A stretch of DNA of 64,000 bases from Tolypothrix campylonemoides VB511288 (GTDB lineage: Bacteria; Cyanobacteriota; Cyanobacteriia; Cyanobacteriales; Nostocaceae), in the NCBI GenBank assembly GCA_000828075.3, contig JXCB02000023.1:1009468-1073467 (forward strand), read 5' to 3'. How positions within the stretch are numbered: the first letter of the stretch is position 1; the number at the start of each line of letters is the position of its first letter. Positions 8,799 to 18,409 of this stretch are shown in pieces. The position numbers and the translations under genes are program-made. Under the pieces are notes generated by a model. The model was not told where the DNA came from and ran no database searches. It saw nothing but the letters and a program-made list of their open reading frames with translations.

Positions 8799-9977
8799 TC
8801 AACCTCTCAATAATTTCCAGTAAAGTTGAATCAGCCCATAGCGAAAGCCATATCCCTCACTTTGTCGAATAATATAGTAATCTCGTTCTAAAAGTCTTAA
8901 TACAGTCCGTGCTATTTCTTTGTTTTGTGTTTCTGGTTCTTGTTTGAGATTTTGAAACAACTCATCAAATAATAAAGGCTCGTTTGAAACTGCCAAAATA
9001 TCAAGTAAATTTAGAGCATAAGGGCGTTGCTCATCATTATAGTAATTATCAATCCGCTCCCGATAATGATCCATCTTCCAGGGATTGAGCGGATCTAATA
9101 AACAATCTTCGATAGTTTTAGTAACAGTTGCTTCATTGACAGTACCACCCTGCATTTTTAGTTTAATAATCAGGTGGTGAATGTAGAAGGGAATGCCATC
9201 CACTCGTTGAGCGATCGCACTAGCAGTTTCCCATAAATCAGCGGCTGCAATATTTTCACCTAGAAGTAACCTAGATGCTAAATAAGTAGCATCAACATGG
9301 GACAGTGGCGGTATATCTGCTGCATACATATCATTTGTCGGCTCGTTGGTGTATCCTTCTTTTTTCAAATCAGCAATCACATGATGCAAGCCAATAGAAC
9401 CCGTAAACACCATCCTGACATCGGGGTACATCTGACGGATGGAACGCAATGTATCCAATACTTCCATCGCCGCTTGATTGCCAATATTACCCAGCATATA
9501 CGGCACTTCATCCCAAAACAGAATGACTTTGCGGTCTTGATTGTCAACCAAATCGGCTATAGTTTCAGTGAGGAGTCTTTTCCAGTGGGGAGCAGCAAAT
9601 TCGGGTAACTTGACACCCATAGCTTCTGTACCACTTATTTGTGTCAATAGCTGGCGCGTTCGCCTTGCTGTTCGCCGTAAGCCGCTTAAGTATTCTTCCA
9701 CATCCTGCAAAACAGTCTCGACAAACTCCAAGGGCGATCGCACTTTTTCTAAGTCATGGTAGATTGGCAACTTATCCTCTGGTGCTTCTGCTTGCATCTT
9801 CTTAATAATGCAAGTTTTGCCCATCCGCCGTTCTGCATTCAGCATCAGGCTTTGTCTCTCCAAAATTTCCCAAAACTGCTGAATCAGCTTATCTCGTCCA
9901 ATCACCTCATCTGGCGAAATTTGTCCTCCAGGGTTAGCCCTCAATTTCAGCGGTATCACCATATCTCTACCCTTCAT
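8799..9977 (-). CDS. P-loop ATPase with C-terminal winged helix
   Basis: A 392-residue ATPase of the archaeal-AAA/STAND-like type. It has an entry motif VIGRDKLIQQFWEIL (25-39), a divergent Walker A AERRMGKT (48-55) without the usual first glycine, and Walker B VILFWDEV (151-158), followed by FTGSIGLHHV in the sensor position. The C-terminal 100 residues look like a winged helix (ALNLLDILAVSNEPLLFDEL and IARTVLRLLERDYYI). It is the first gene of the operon, directly downstream of the ACGTAC repeat cluster. ATG at 9977 is used here, but ATG at 9962 (MVIPLKLRA) is an equally plausible start. It probably works with the larger ATPase, though their joint task is unknown. Confidence 0.85.
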   Translation of the reverse strand: MKGRDMVIPLKLRANPGGQISPDEVIGRDKLIQQFWEILERQSLMLNAERRMGKTCIIKKMQAEAPEDKLPIYHDLEKVRSPLEFVETVLQDVEEYLSGLRRTARRTRQLLTQISGTEAMGVKLPEFAAPHWKRLLTETIADLVDNQDRKVILFWDEVPYMLGNIGNQAAMEVLDTLRSIRQMYPDVRMVFTGSIGLHHVIADLKKEGYTNEPTNDMYAADIPPLSHVDATYLASRLLLGENIAAADLWETASAIAQRVDGIPFYIHHLIIKLKMQGGTVNEATVTKTIEDCLLDPLNPWKMDHYRERIDNYYNDEQRPYALNLLDILAVSNEPLLFDELFQNLKQEPETQNKEIARTVLRLLERDYYIIRQSEGYGFRYGLIQLYWKLLRG

Positions 9978-9981
9978 AACA

Positions 9982-10032
9982 TACGTCCACTTTAACGTAC
10001 ATTAAAATTAATGTACGTCAATTTTAACGTAC
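9982..10032. promoter_or_regulatory. Operator-like cluster of ACGTAC repeats upstream of the ATPase operon
   Basis: Two 19-bp direct copies (9982-10000 and 10014-10032) share TACGTC, three variable bases, then TTTAACGTAC, with 17 of 19 positions identical and a 32-bp spacing, about three DNA turns. Between and overlapping them lies a palindrome with perfect 11-bp arms (9995-10005 and 10008-10018, acgtacattaa and its complement) around a 2-bp centre. The cluster ends 5 bp before the upstream-most start codon of the operon. This is the layout of a binding site for a dimeric repressor, possibly one of the operon's own winged-helix proteins. Confidence 0.6.
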
Positions 10033-10079
10033 GACTAACCAAACGTTTTTAGGTCACTGCTGATAGGACTAGCGAAGCC

Positions 10080-11051
10080 TTATTGGTATGAGCTACCAAA
10101 ATTTAACCTATTGCTTGCACACTCGAACAAATGTAAACCAAACTGCTGCGAAAGCTCTTCACAAACTTTAACCCCCCGAACACTATTACCGCGTGAATCA
10201 AGCCGTGGTGAAAACACTCCAATTCCCATGACATTTGGAATAACGGCGATAATCCCGCCAGAAATTCCACTTTTTGCCGGAATCCCAACGTTATATGCCC
10301 ATTCGCCTGCAAAATTATACATTCCGCAGGTGTACATCACACTGAGAATGTCTTTAACGTAACGACTATCCACGGCTTGTTTTCCTGTAATCGGGTTGAT
10401 ACCCTTGTTGGCAAGCGTCGCTGCCATGAGTGCTAAATCATGGCAATTCACCATCACAGAACACTGTTGGAAGTAAAGATCTAGCGCCTCATCAATATTT
10501 TGGTCTATCATGCCGAAATTCAGCATAAGATGTGCCATTGCGCGGTTACGATGTCCTGTGATACGCTCTGAGGTAAATACTGAGATATCAACGAACACAT
10601 TATGACCAGTATATTGCCGGAACATATCTAGTATCCGGTTAAGACGTTCAGTAGCATCCGATCCTTTGATTAAGCTGGTAGTTGCTATAGCTCCCGCATT
10701 GACCATTGGGTTGTATGGTCGCTTCGATTTCTCATCGAGGACAATTGCGTTAAATGCGTCTCCTGTCGGTTCTACGCCTACTCTTGTCAAAAGGTAATCT
10801 CGTCCATGATCCTCAAGCGCCAGTCCGTAAACAAACACTTTGGAAATCGATTGAATCGTAAAGAGCTCATTGTACTCCCCAACTTCATAAACGTCGCCAT
10901 TGACGGTCGCGATGCAAATGCTAAACAAGTCTGGATTGACTTTTGCTAGTTCAGGAATGTAGTTTGCTACAGTTCCATCCTGTAGGGACTGGTACTTTGA
11001 ATACAAGTCTTCAACAAAAGATTGAAATTGTGGATCTTTTTGCTTTGCCAT
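10080..11051 (-). CDS. glsA: Glutaminase
   Basis: A 323-residue glutaminase of the serine-dependent beta-lactamase-like family, hydrolysing glutamine to glutamate and ammonia. The SxxK catalytic pair is seen as S68-I-S-K71, and the family blocks [37 protein letters not shown] and a glycine-rich [15 protein letters not shown] are present, so the enzyme appears complete. Its last ten codons contain the 20-bp sequence repeated at 5450-5469, which suggests that the present C-terminus ([10 protein letters not shown]) was rebuilt when the ATPase module inserted. Related copies would probably end ...NRLNFGS or similar. Confidence 0.93.
   Translation of the reverse strand: MAKQKDPQFQSFVEDLYSKYQSLQDGTVANYIPELAKVNPDLFSICIATVNGDVYEVGEYNELFTIQSISKVFVYGLALEDHGRDYLLTRVGVEPTGDAFNAIVLDEKSKRPYNPMVNAGAIATTSLIKGSDATERLNRILDMFRQYTGHNVFVDISVFTSERITGHRNRAMAHLMLNFGMIDQNIDEALDLYFQQCSVMVNCHDLALMAATLANKGINPITGKQAVDSRYVKDILSVMYTCGMYNFAGEWAYNVGIPAKSGISGGIIAVIPNVMGIGVFSPRLDSRGNSVRGVKVCEELSQQFGLHLFECASNRLNFGSSYQ
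10093..10112. repeat. Right copy of 20-bp direct repeat, inside the glsA 3' end
   Basis: Identical to 5450-5469. Here it lies inside glsA and keeps the frame open for three extra codons before the stop at 10080. The two copies bound the two ATPase genes and their operator cluster, as an attachment-site duplication or a recombination footprint would. No integrase gene lies between the copies. Confidence 0.7.
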
Positions 11052-11912
11052 GAACCTGACAGTTGGGTGTGAAAAATTACGCTTTTTCTTCTATACTTGA
11101 CAGATTTTGATGTATCCGATTTGCATAGGCGAATCTAGTTAATATTCTCATCATGAATTTTGCTTTTACGGTAAAAATTCTTCACGCAAGTAACATCTAG
11201 CCTCGTGTTTTGTCACTTCAGATTGTATGTAATTTATTTTACTAAAATTTAAATAATGTTTAAGAAGTATGCACATTATCACTCATCTAATATGCAGCTA
11301 GTTAAAAATGATAATTATTGTAAAGTTAACTTAAATACTGCTGTCATTTTTCCAGCGAAAACAGGGTGATTGCTTGCAAACAAAGCCTGAAAAAGGGTTT
11401 CAAAGCTAGTACTTAGCCAACGATACTTAAACATATAGTTAATATCTAGTTATCAAAATCACTAAAAATATTGATTTTGTCTTGAAACTTATTGTTCAGG
11501 TAAAACTACTGGAAATTAAGTGAAAGTATGGTAATATAAGCCGCTGTTGAAAGCAGATACCATTAATTCTCTTTATAGACAAGCGTGTACGCTACGCTGA
11601 ACAATTTAATTACCAAATATTGTTAGCTTTTAAGAATAAAATTTTTAATCAAACAAAAAACTGTTACACAGCCAAAAAGCTGTTTTGAGTAAGGTTTTGG
11701 GCTTAAAAGGTGAGTTTGAATTTGATAAATTTACCAACGATTAGGCTAAATCCCCGATCCCCAAGACTATAGGTTCGTGGTAGTCTGTTGCAGTTAAAAG
11801 CAAAAAGTGAAAGCAGAACGAGTTGGAGTTTTAGGGATATGTTACTCATCAGTGGTGCAGAATCCCGCCAATTATGGAACTTTTGTTCTTCAGTCGCTTT
11901 AATATCGGACGC
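11052..11912. other. 861-bp intergenic region between divergent glsA and rlpA-like genes
   Basis: AT-rich and without a convincing gene. It should carry the promoters of both flanking genes. An NtcA-type GTA-N8-TAC site is present at 11229-11242. Short repeat-type sequence (GTGTACGCTACGCTGAA) is at about 11586-11602. Weak open frames on the minus strand near the rlpA end lack a ribosome binding site or recognisable motifs. Confidence 0.5.
11229..11242 (-). promoter_or_regulatory. Possible NtcA binding site upstream of glsA
   Basis: The sequence fits GTA-N8-TAC exactly and lies 178 bp upstream of the glutaminase start. NtcA is the global nitrogen regulator of cyanobacteria and glutaminase is a nitrogen gene, which makes the site meaningful. 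However, such a loose motif is expected several times by chance in this window, and no clean TAN3T box is placed 20-24 bases downstream. Confidence 0.25.
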
Positions 11913-13022
11913 ATGAATCAAAAACATTTGTGGGCTGTTGTCGCTCTATTTTCTACTGTTGTTGGGATACCGTCAGTAGGTCGCGCTCAGACGATCAAGA
12001 AAACGGCTCCATCTTCGCTACCTATTGCCTCTGGTGATGTGGTGAAAGTCGGAGAGTATAAATCCCCAGCAGAGAACCCTGCTTCAGATGCTGCTGTGAT
12101 GACTGAAATTCATACTCATCAAGTGGCAGGACGTCAAGCGGCAACGCTCTATATTCGCAAGATCCCGGTTCTTACCTTTGTAGGTCATAACTCAGTTACC
12201 AGCACAGAGATAAAAATGGGTGCATTTGGTAATGAGAACGGCGCACAGCTTGTCAGTACAAATGCAAGCAGCCCAACGAAGGTAGCATCAATTGGGACAA
12301 GCGTGGATATTAATAACCAGGCTAACTCTACCAAAGATGACCCAGTTCAGAGGGCAACAGTTGTAGCAGCTAGGATAAACCAGCTGATCTGGGACAAGGT
12401 GGACGCCAGCAAGATTACAGTCAGTTGGAAAGCAGGAGGCGAATCCACAGCCAATGAGAGCCAGCAGAAAAACAACCAACTTGGTGAGCAAGCGCCACAA
12501 GGTCGCTATATCATCAAGGCAAATGGCGAAGAAATCGTAGAAATCGATGGCGATACACGGCTTGCAGATACAACCAATGATCGAGCAAAAGATGCACTGC
12601 AGGCAACAAATCGCCTGCGCAGGCTCATAGGCAATGCATCTCCAATGACCGAGATTGCCAATTTACCCCAGCGCTCATCGCCAATATCTCTACCAAACTT
12701 GCCACAACAAATTGCCGGACAAGTGATAGCCAGCGCTAGGGGTATGGCTTCTTATTACGGCTATGATGGTTCTGGCAATCGTACCGCCACCGGTGAGAGG
12801 TTTAATCCAGAAGGATTAACAGCTGCCCATCGCCACTTACCCTTTGGTACGCGAGTCCGCGTTACCAACACCCGCAATGGTCGTTCTGTAGTGGTGCGGA
12901 TTAATGACAGAGGACCCTTCATTCGTGGTCGAATTATTGACCTTTCTGTTGCCGCCGCACGGATTTTGGGAATGATGGGCAGTGGCGTTGCACCAGTGCG
13001 GGTAGAAATCCTAGGTAGGTAA
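11913..13022 (+). CDS. RlpA-like septal ring lytic transglycosylase (double-psi beta-barrel)
   Basis: The C-terminal about 95 residues are a classic RlpA-type double-psi beta-barrel (GMASYYGYDGSGNRTATGE, then TAAHRHLPFGTRVRVTN, RINDRGPF and IDLSVAAARILG). RlpA proteins cleave or bind naked glycan strands of peptidoglycan. I place the start at 11913 because MNQKHLWAVVALFSTVVG begins a signal peptide ending near GRAQ; an in-frame ATG 13 codons earlier would bury it. The roughly 250-residue region between signal and barrel is long, polar and Ala/Asn/Thr-rich, with no SPOR domain. It is probably periplasmic or envelope-associated. Confidence 0.88.
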   Translation: MNQKHLWAVVALFSTVVGIPSVGRAQTIKKTAPSSLPIASGDVVKVGEYKSPAENPASDAAVMTEIHTHQVAGRQAATLYIRKIPVLTFVGHNSVTSTEIKMGAFGNENGAQLVSTNASSPTKVASIGTSVDINNQANSTKDDPVQRATVVAARINQLIWDKVDASKITVSWKAGGESTANESQQKNNQLGEQAPQGRYIIKANGEEIVEIDGDTRLADTTNDRAKDALQATNRLRRLIGNASPMTEIANLPQRSSPISLPNLPQQIAGQVIASARGMASYYGYDGSGNRTATGERFNPEGLTAAHRHLPFGTRVRVTNTRNGRSVVVRINDRGPFIRGRIIDLSVAAARILGMMGSGVAPVRVEILGR

Positions 13023-13050
13023 GAACACGGGGAGTTCTTAACCAGATCTG

Positions 13051-13358
13051 AGTTCGACAAACCTCACACTCACTCCCTCCCTCTCCTAAAAGGAGCTACG
13101 ATGTACACACATCTGGTTCAAAACCTCACCCTCGCTTTAGGGTGCGCTAAAATCTTTCCCTCTCCGATGTTTTGGAGAGGGATGCCCGACAGGGGTGGGT
13201 GAGGTTCTTAAGGAATTTTGAATCATTTGATGACTTGTGTGTACACCGTAGCCTAAAAGGAGAGGGAGGAGCAACATTAGAATCAGGGTTTGAAGCCCCT
13301 CTCATGCTTGTAGGAGAGGGGTTTGGGGTGAGGTTTGCTTTGAATGATGTCGAACTCA
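13051..13358. repeat. 308-bp fold-back repeat with 10-bp terminal inverted repeats
   Basis: The ends are perfect 10-bp inverted repeats (GAGTTCGACA at 13051-13060 and its complement at 13349-13358). Both halves then carry AACCTCAC, CTCCCTCTCCT, a CTACG block and TGTACACACA in mirrored order, so most of the element can fold on itself. A central hairpin (CCCTCTCC ... GGAGAGGG, about 13158-13181) is nested inside. This is a MITE-like palindromic element with no coding capacity worth calling. Confidence 0.65.
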
Positions 13359-13400
13359 CGTTAAGCAGAGGAAGCAGTTCTCAAGCAGGGGAAGACAAAA

Positions 13401-13465
13401 TCTCCCTCCCTCCCTCCCTCACTCCCTCCCTCCCTCCCTCCTTCCCTCACTCCCTCACACCTCGT
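13401..13465. repeat. Polypyrimidine CTCCCTCA microsatellite
   Basis: An almost pure pyrimidine tract made of CTCC/CTCA units. Shorter tracts of the same kind are at 30486-30540, 35253-35282 (opposite strand) and 40748-40787, always next to gene ends. It lies 80 bp upstream of panC-cmk. Confidence 0.8.
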
Positions 13466-13542
13466 TCCCCTAGTTGCTGGTCTCTTCCTCGCTTTCGGAT
13501 ATAAACTAACGGGGAAAGCTAGAGAAAACTAGGGGTATTTTT

Positions 13543-15147
13543 GTGCGCCTGTTGAGAACAGTCGCAGCTTTACGCTGCTATTTGGCTAAACACCGTTTTG
13601 AAAACCAGCTTGTGGATCAACCGCAGCCGTTGCCATTTGAGGTGACTGGTAGATCAAAGACAGCAGTTGGTTTGGTTCCGACAATGGGAGCGTTGCATGA
13701 AGGTCATTTAAGCTTGATTCAACGGGCGCGAGACGAAAATGCCACGGTGATTGTGAGTATCTTCGTTAATCCGCTGCAATTTGGTCCCAACGAAGATTAC
13801 CAACGCTATCCTCGCACTTTTGACCAAGACCGATTACTTTGCGAACAAGCAGGGGTAAATGCGATTTTTGCTCCTACTCCGGAAGAGGTAGGAGTAGCCG
13901 AGAAGAATATACAAGAATCAAAGGTTACACAAGTTATTCCACCATCTGCTATGATATCTGGCTTGTGTGGTCGTTCTCGGCTGGGTCACTTTCAGGGTGT
14001 AACTACGATTGTGACCAAGCTTTTCAACTTGGTGCAGCCTGATCGAGCCTACTTTGGTCAAAAAGACGGTCAGCAGCTTGCCATTATTAAACGGCTAGTC
14101 GCTGATTTGAATTTTCCGATAGAAATTGTTGCTTGTCCTACGGTGCGAGAAGCATCTGGTCTTGCCATAAGTTCTCGCAACCAATATTTGACCGCAACAC
14201 AAAAGCAGCAAGCAGCAGTGTTGTATAGCGGCTTGCAAAAGGCGCAAGCGGCGTTCAAAGCAGGAGAACGTGATGCAAAAGCGCTTATAGCAGTGGTGCA
14301 GCAAGAAGTGGCAATGGTTAGTTCTGTCTTAGTGGAATATATTGAATTGGTTGAACCAAATACGTTGATGCTTATAGAAGAAAAAGTTCAGGAGGAAGGA
14401 ATGCTCGCGATCGCCGCTCGCTTAGGTTCTACACGTTTGATTGATAATACCATTCTGCGCGATCGCAAGCCGATCATCGCTATAGATGGACCCGCAGGAG
14501 CTGGAAAATCCACTGTTGCTCGTCAAGTAGCGGCAAACTTGGGTCTAGTGTATTTAGATTCAGGAGCAATGTACCGCGCTGTCACTTGGCTGGTACTGCA
14601 AAAGGGAATTGCCCTTGACGATGAGTGTGCGATCGCTGAATTAGCTGACCACTGTGTCATTGAACTGACTCCTAGCGAGAACTTGCAATCACCGATGCGA
14701 GTTTGGATTAATGGAACTGATGTTACACAAGCAATTCGCACTCTAGAAGTGACATCTAAAGTCTCAGCAGTAGCAGCACAAACCGCCGTGCGTCAAGCAC
14801 TGGTTAAACAACAGCATAGCTGGGGTAAAAAAGGTGGTTTGGTTGCAGAAGGACGCGATATAGGTACTCACGTCTTCCCCGACGCCGAACTGAAAATCTT
14901 TCTAACTGCTTCTGTCAGTGAACGTGCACGTCGCCGCCTGCAAGACTTTAAAAAACAGGGTCAACCTGAAGTGAGTTTAGAGCAGATGGAAAAGGACATC
15001 GCTGAACGCGACTGGAAAGACACCACGCGTAAAGTTTCTCCCTTAAAAAAAGCACCAGATGCCGTTGAAATTAAAACTGATGGTTTGAGCGTTTCTCAAG
15101 TCACAGAACAAATTGTTGACTATTACCAGCAGCGATTATCTCAATAG
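13543..15147 (+). CDS. panC-cmk: Bifunctional pantoate--beta-alanine ligase / cytidylate kinase
   Basis: This 534-residue fusion is characteristic of cyanobacteria. Residues about 1-300 are pantothenate synthetase, joining pantoate and beta-alanine with ATP: VPTMGALHEGHLSLI carries the adenylate-binding HxGH motif, and FGQKDGQQLAIIKRL and SSRNQYL follow. From about 308 the protein is cytidylate kinase, phosphorylating CMP/dCMP, with P-loop IDGPAGAGKSTVA, YLDSGAMYRA and GRDIGTHVFPDAELK. Both halves look intact. The start codon is GTG at 13543; no better ATG exists upstream in frame. It is followed by a terminator-like hairpin at 15227-15255. Confidence 0.96.
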   Translation: MRLLRTVAALRCYLAKHRFENQLVDQPQPLPFEVTGRSKTAVGLVPTMGALHEGHLSLIQRARDENATVIVSIFVNPLQFGPNEDYQRYPRTFDQDRLLCEQAGVNAIFAPTPEEVGVAEKNIQESKVTQVIPPSAMISGLCGRSRLGHFQGVTTIVTKLFNLVQPDRAYFGQKDGQQLAIIKRLVADLNFPIEIVACPTVREASGLAISSRNQYLTATQKQQAAVLYSGLQKAQAAFKAGERDAKALIAVVQQEVAMVSSVLVEYIELVEPNTLMLIEEKVQEEGMLAIAARLGSTRLIDNTILRDRKPIIAIDGPAGAGKSTVARQVAANLGLVYLDSGAMYRAVTWLVLQKGIALDDECAIAELADHCVIELTPSENLQSPMRVWINGTDVTQAIRTLEVTSKVSAVAAQTAVRQALVKQQHSWGKKGGLVAEGRDIGTHVFPDAELKIFLTASVSERARRRLQDFKKQGQPEVSLEQMEKDIAERDWKDTTRKVSPLKKAPDAVEIKTDGLSVSQVTEQIVDYYQQRLSQ

Positions 15148-15226
15148 TTTGCCCCTGCTGTTAATTTTTAACCGAATGCCACAAATATTCTGTCAGTGTT
15201 GATTTGATTTCTGGCTGAAAGCGTAA

Positions 15227-15255
15227 AAACCCGGTTTCTTAAAGAAATCGGGTTT
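15227..15255 (+). terminator. Hairpin downstream of panC-cmk
   Basis: AAACCCGGTTTCTT and AAGAAATCGGGTTT form a 14-bp stem with a single G-U type pair and almost no loop, about 80 bp after the panC-cmk stop. This sequence is also a common dispersed hairpin in cyanobacterial genomes, so terminator function is likely but not certain. Confidence 0.5.
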
Positions 15256-15424
15256 CTTCAACAGACTGTAGCATATTACCATCCCCACTAAGAATACCTA
15301 CATGGGCGGTTTGACAGGCAGTTGTTAAAATCAGGTTTAGATTGTGCGTGACTTCTTGAATCAGTGATAAAGTATTTTCACTTTTAGACCAATAGTGTCT
15401 AAAGCCACTAAGTGCATCGAAGTC
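15239..15424 (-). pseudogene. Possible gene remnant, C-terminal end only
   Basis: An open frame of about 60 codons on the minus strand reads like real protein (…DALSGFRHYW, then LILTTACQTAHVG and ILSGDGNMLQSVEE) but has no start codon; the frame is closed upstream by TGA at 15425-15427. Its 3' end runs into the hairpin at 15227-15255. It overlaps the would-be N-terminal extension of the DUF5895-like gene, which supports a later start for that gene. I do not recognise the family. It may be the leftover end of a degraded gene. Confidence 0.3.
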
Positions 15425-15478
15425 TCAAGCATTGCTAAACCGTGTAAACTTGATCTGCAAAACCAACCGCCTAAGACG

Positions 15479-16342
15479 ATGAAAACATCTGCAAAATTCG
15501 ACTTTGAGGACGAGAAGTACAACGCACCAGCTTCTCAAGTACTCCCTTGGTGTCAGATGATAAATCCTCGCTATGGCACAAATGGCTTACAACCTCACGG
15601 TTTGGCAATTAAGCTCGATAACGCCAACGCTGTAGGCTTTCAGCCCGACGACAATTGGCATGAGGTAGAGCATGAATTTAGCTCCGGAGTCGAAACAGTG
15701 TATATGACCACCACTCCACGGTTAGTCGTAGTGCGTCGGGGACCGTTATCAGTCAAAGACCGGGAAACTGGAGTAAAATTGGGTACTCTCAAAGACAATT
15801 ACGATGCTTTTTTAGCAGACAAACTTAAATTTAAAACATTTACTCGCTATTTAATTTATTTAGTAGGAGAAGATAAAAATTTCTTACATGAATCACCGCT
15901 ACAGTTAACTGTAAATGGAGCCGCCGGAGCAAGTTTCAGTAAAGCTTACTGTGAATACCAACAAGGTAGGGTAACTGGTGGTTTCCTTGCCGAACTAGAA
16001 AAGGCTTATGCTGGATACCGTAAGCAGCCTCTCACACCAAAAGGTTCCCTATTCCACGCCCACGGAATTTTCTCCCCCATTATTAACTGTGAAGAAAGAG
16101 GAATTGAACCGAATATAGTTTTAGTAGCTTCAACTGTGGACTATAAACATCCCACAGTCGCCACCTTAACACAGTACCTGATTGCTTCCGACTCGCAAGA
16201 GTCGGAAATTATCTGTAAGACTTTTGAAGAGTATAAGGACTTTGGTAAGGAAACGATGAAAGCAGAAACACCTCGGATGGAGATGGCGGGAGTTTCTAGT
16301 TCCTACGTTTACTCTGATGAAGATGATTATCCACCATATTAA
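15479..16342 (+). CDS. DUF5895-like protein of unknown function
   Basis: About 287 residues from the ATG at 15479 (MKTSAKFDFEDEKYNAPASQ). An earlier in-frame ATG at 15395 would add a 28-residue stretch that looks unlike the rest and overlaps a minus-strand gene remnant, so I prefer the later start. Features are VLPWCQMINPRYGTNG near the N-terminus, WHEVEHEFSSGVETVYMTT in the middle and an acidic, tyrosine-rich tail (YVYSDEDDYPPY). The pattern fits cyanobacterial DUF5895 proteins, which have no known function and are sometimes linked to mobile elements. It is single, with a hairpin right after it. Confidence 0.7.
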   Translation: MKTSAKFDFEDEKYNAPASQVLPWCQMINPRYGTNGLQPHGLAIKLDNANAVGFQPDDNWHEVEHEFSSGVETVYMTTTPRLVVVRRGPLSVKDRETGVKLGTLKDNYDAFLADKLKFKTFTRYLIYLVGEDKNFLHESPLQLTVNGAAGASFSKAYCEYQQGRVTGGFLAELEKAYAGYRKQPLTPKGSLFHAHGIFSPIINCEERGIEPNIVLVASTVDYKHPTVATLTQYLIASDSQESEIICKTFEEYKDFGKETMKAETPRMEMAGVSSSYVYSDEDDYPPY

Positions 16343-16454
16343 GCAATTCAAAATTCAAAATTCAAAGTATCCCCTGCGGGCACGCTACGCGAACAAAATG
16401 AAGAAAACTAGCGACAGTCTTTTTTAAAAGACTTGTAAAAATCGCGTATGTTCA

Positions 16455-16485
16455 GATTCCCGACTTCTTTAAGAAGTCGGGAATC
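16455..16485. terminator. Palindromic hairpin between convergent genes
   Basis: Perfect 15-bp arms (gattcccgacttctt and its complement) meet at a one-base centre, 113 bp after the DUF5895-like stop and 24 bp before the end of the convergent reductoisomerase gene. It could act as a bidirectional terminator. The same sequence type is a common dispersed hairpin in cyanobacteria. Confidence 0.55.
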
Positions 16486-16508
16486 TTGTTGTTCAGGATT
16501 GCTATATT

Positions 16509-18132
<1,624 letters not shown>

Positions 18133-18409
18133 GAAATTAAATTCCTAAATATTGGCTTTTTTGAACGTTTAATGTCTGAAAAGACAATTTTTATGAAAAA
18201 TAAACCACAGATGGACACAGATGGACACAGATGATTTATTTCTGTTAATTTGTATGCATTTGTAGTTATCAATATTTAGTAATGAGCGTTAAAAAATATA
18301 TTATTGATGCTAGTTTATTGACCGCGAAGTTGTTAATTATTAATATAAATGCTATTTTTTTCACTGTCTAACACATTTTTTATAGGCAATTAACACTCAA
18401 AACATTCAA
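18133..18409. other. Divergent promoter region with tandem CACAGATGGA repeat
   Basis: A 277-bp spacer between the reductoisomerase unit and the LysR gene. It should contain both promoters and the LysR operator, although no clear T-N11-A site stands out. At 18205-18233 the sequence CCACAGATGGACACAGATG is part of a 10-bp tandem repeat seen again, inverted, at 28404-28433 and 37292-37319. Confidence 0.5.
18205..18233. repeat. Dispersed CACAGATGGA tandem repeat, copy 1
   Basis: Three tandem CACAGATG(GA) units. Related copies occur in opposite orientation at 28404-28433 and 37292-37319, each in an intergenic region. Confidence 0.75.

Noticed and set aside
5468-9977. Known defence system with identified effector
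   Set aside because: Both proteins have ATPase and winged-helix modules but no nuclease, TIR, protease or membrane effector domain was seen, so a defence label would be a guess.
11703-11912. Minus-strand frame near the rlpA-like start
   Set aside because: It has no ribosome binding site or motif and overlaps the promoter and start region of the secreted RlpA-like gene.
13172-13504. Plus-strand reading frame of about 110 codons
   Set aside because: It lies inside the fold-back element and the polypyrimidine tract, and its product is low-complexity Ser/Pro/Leu sequence.
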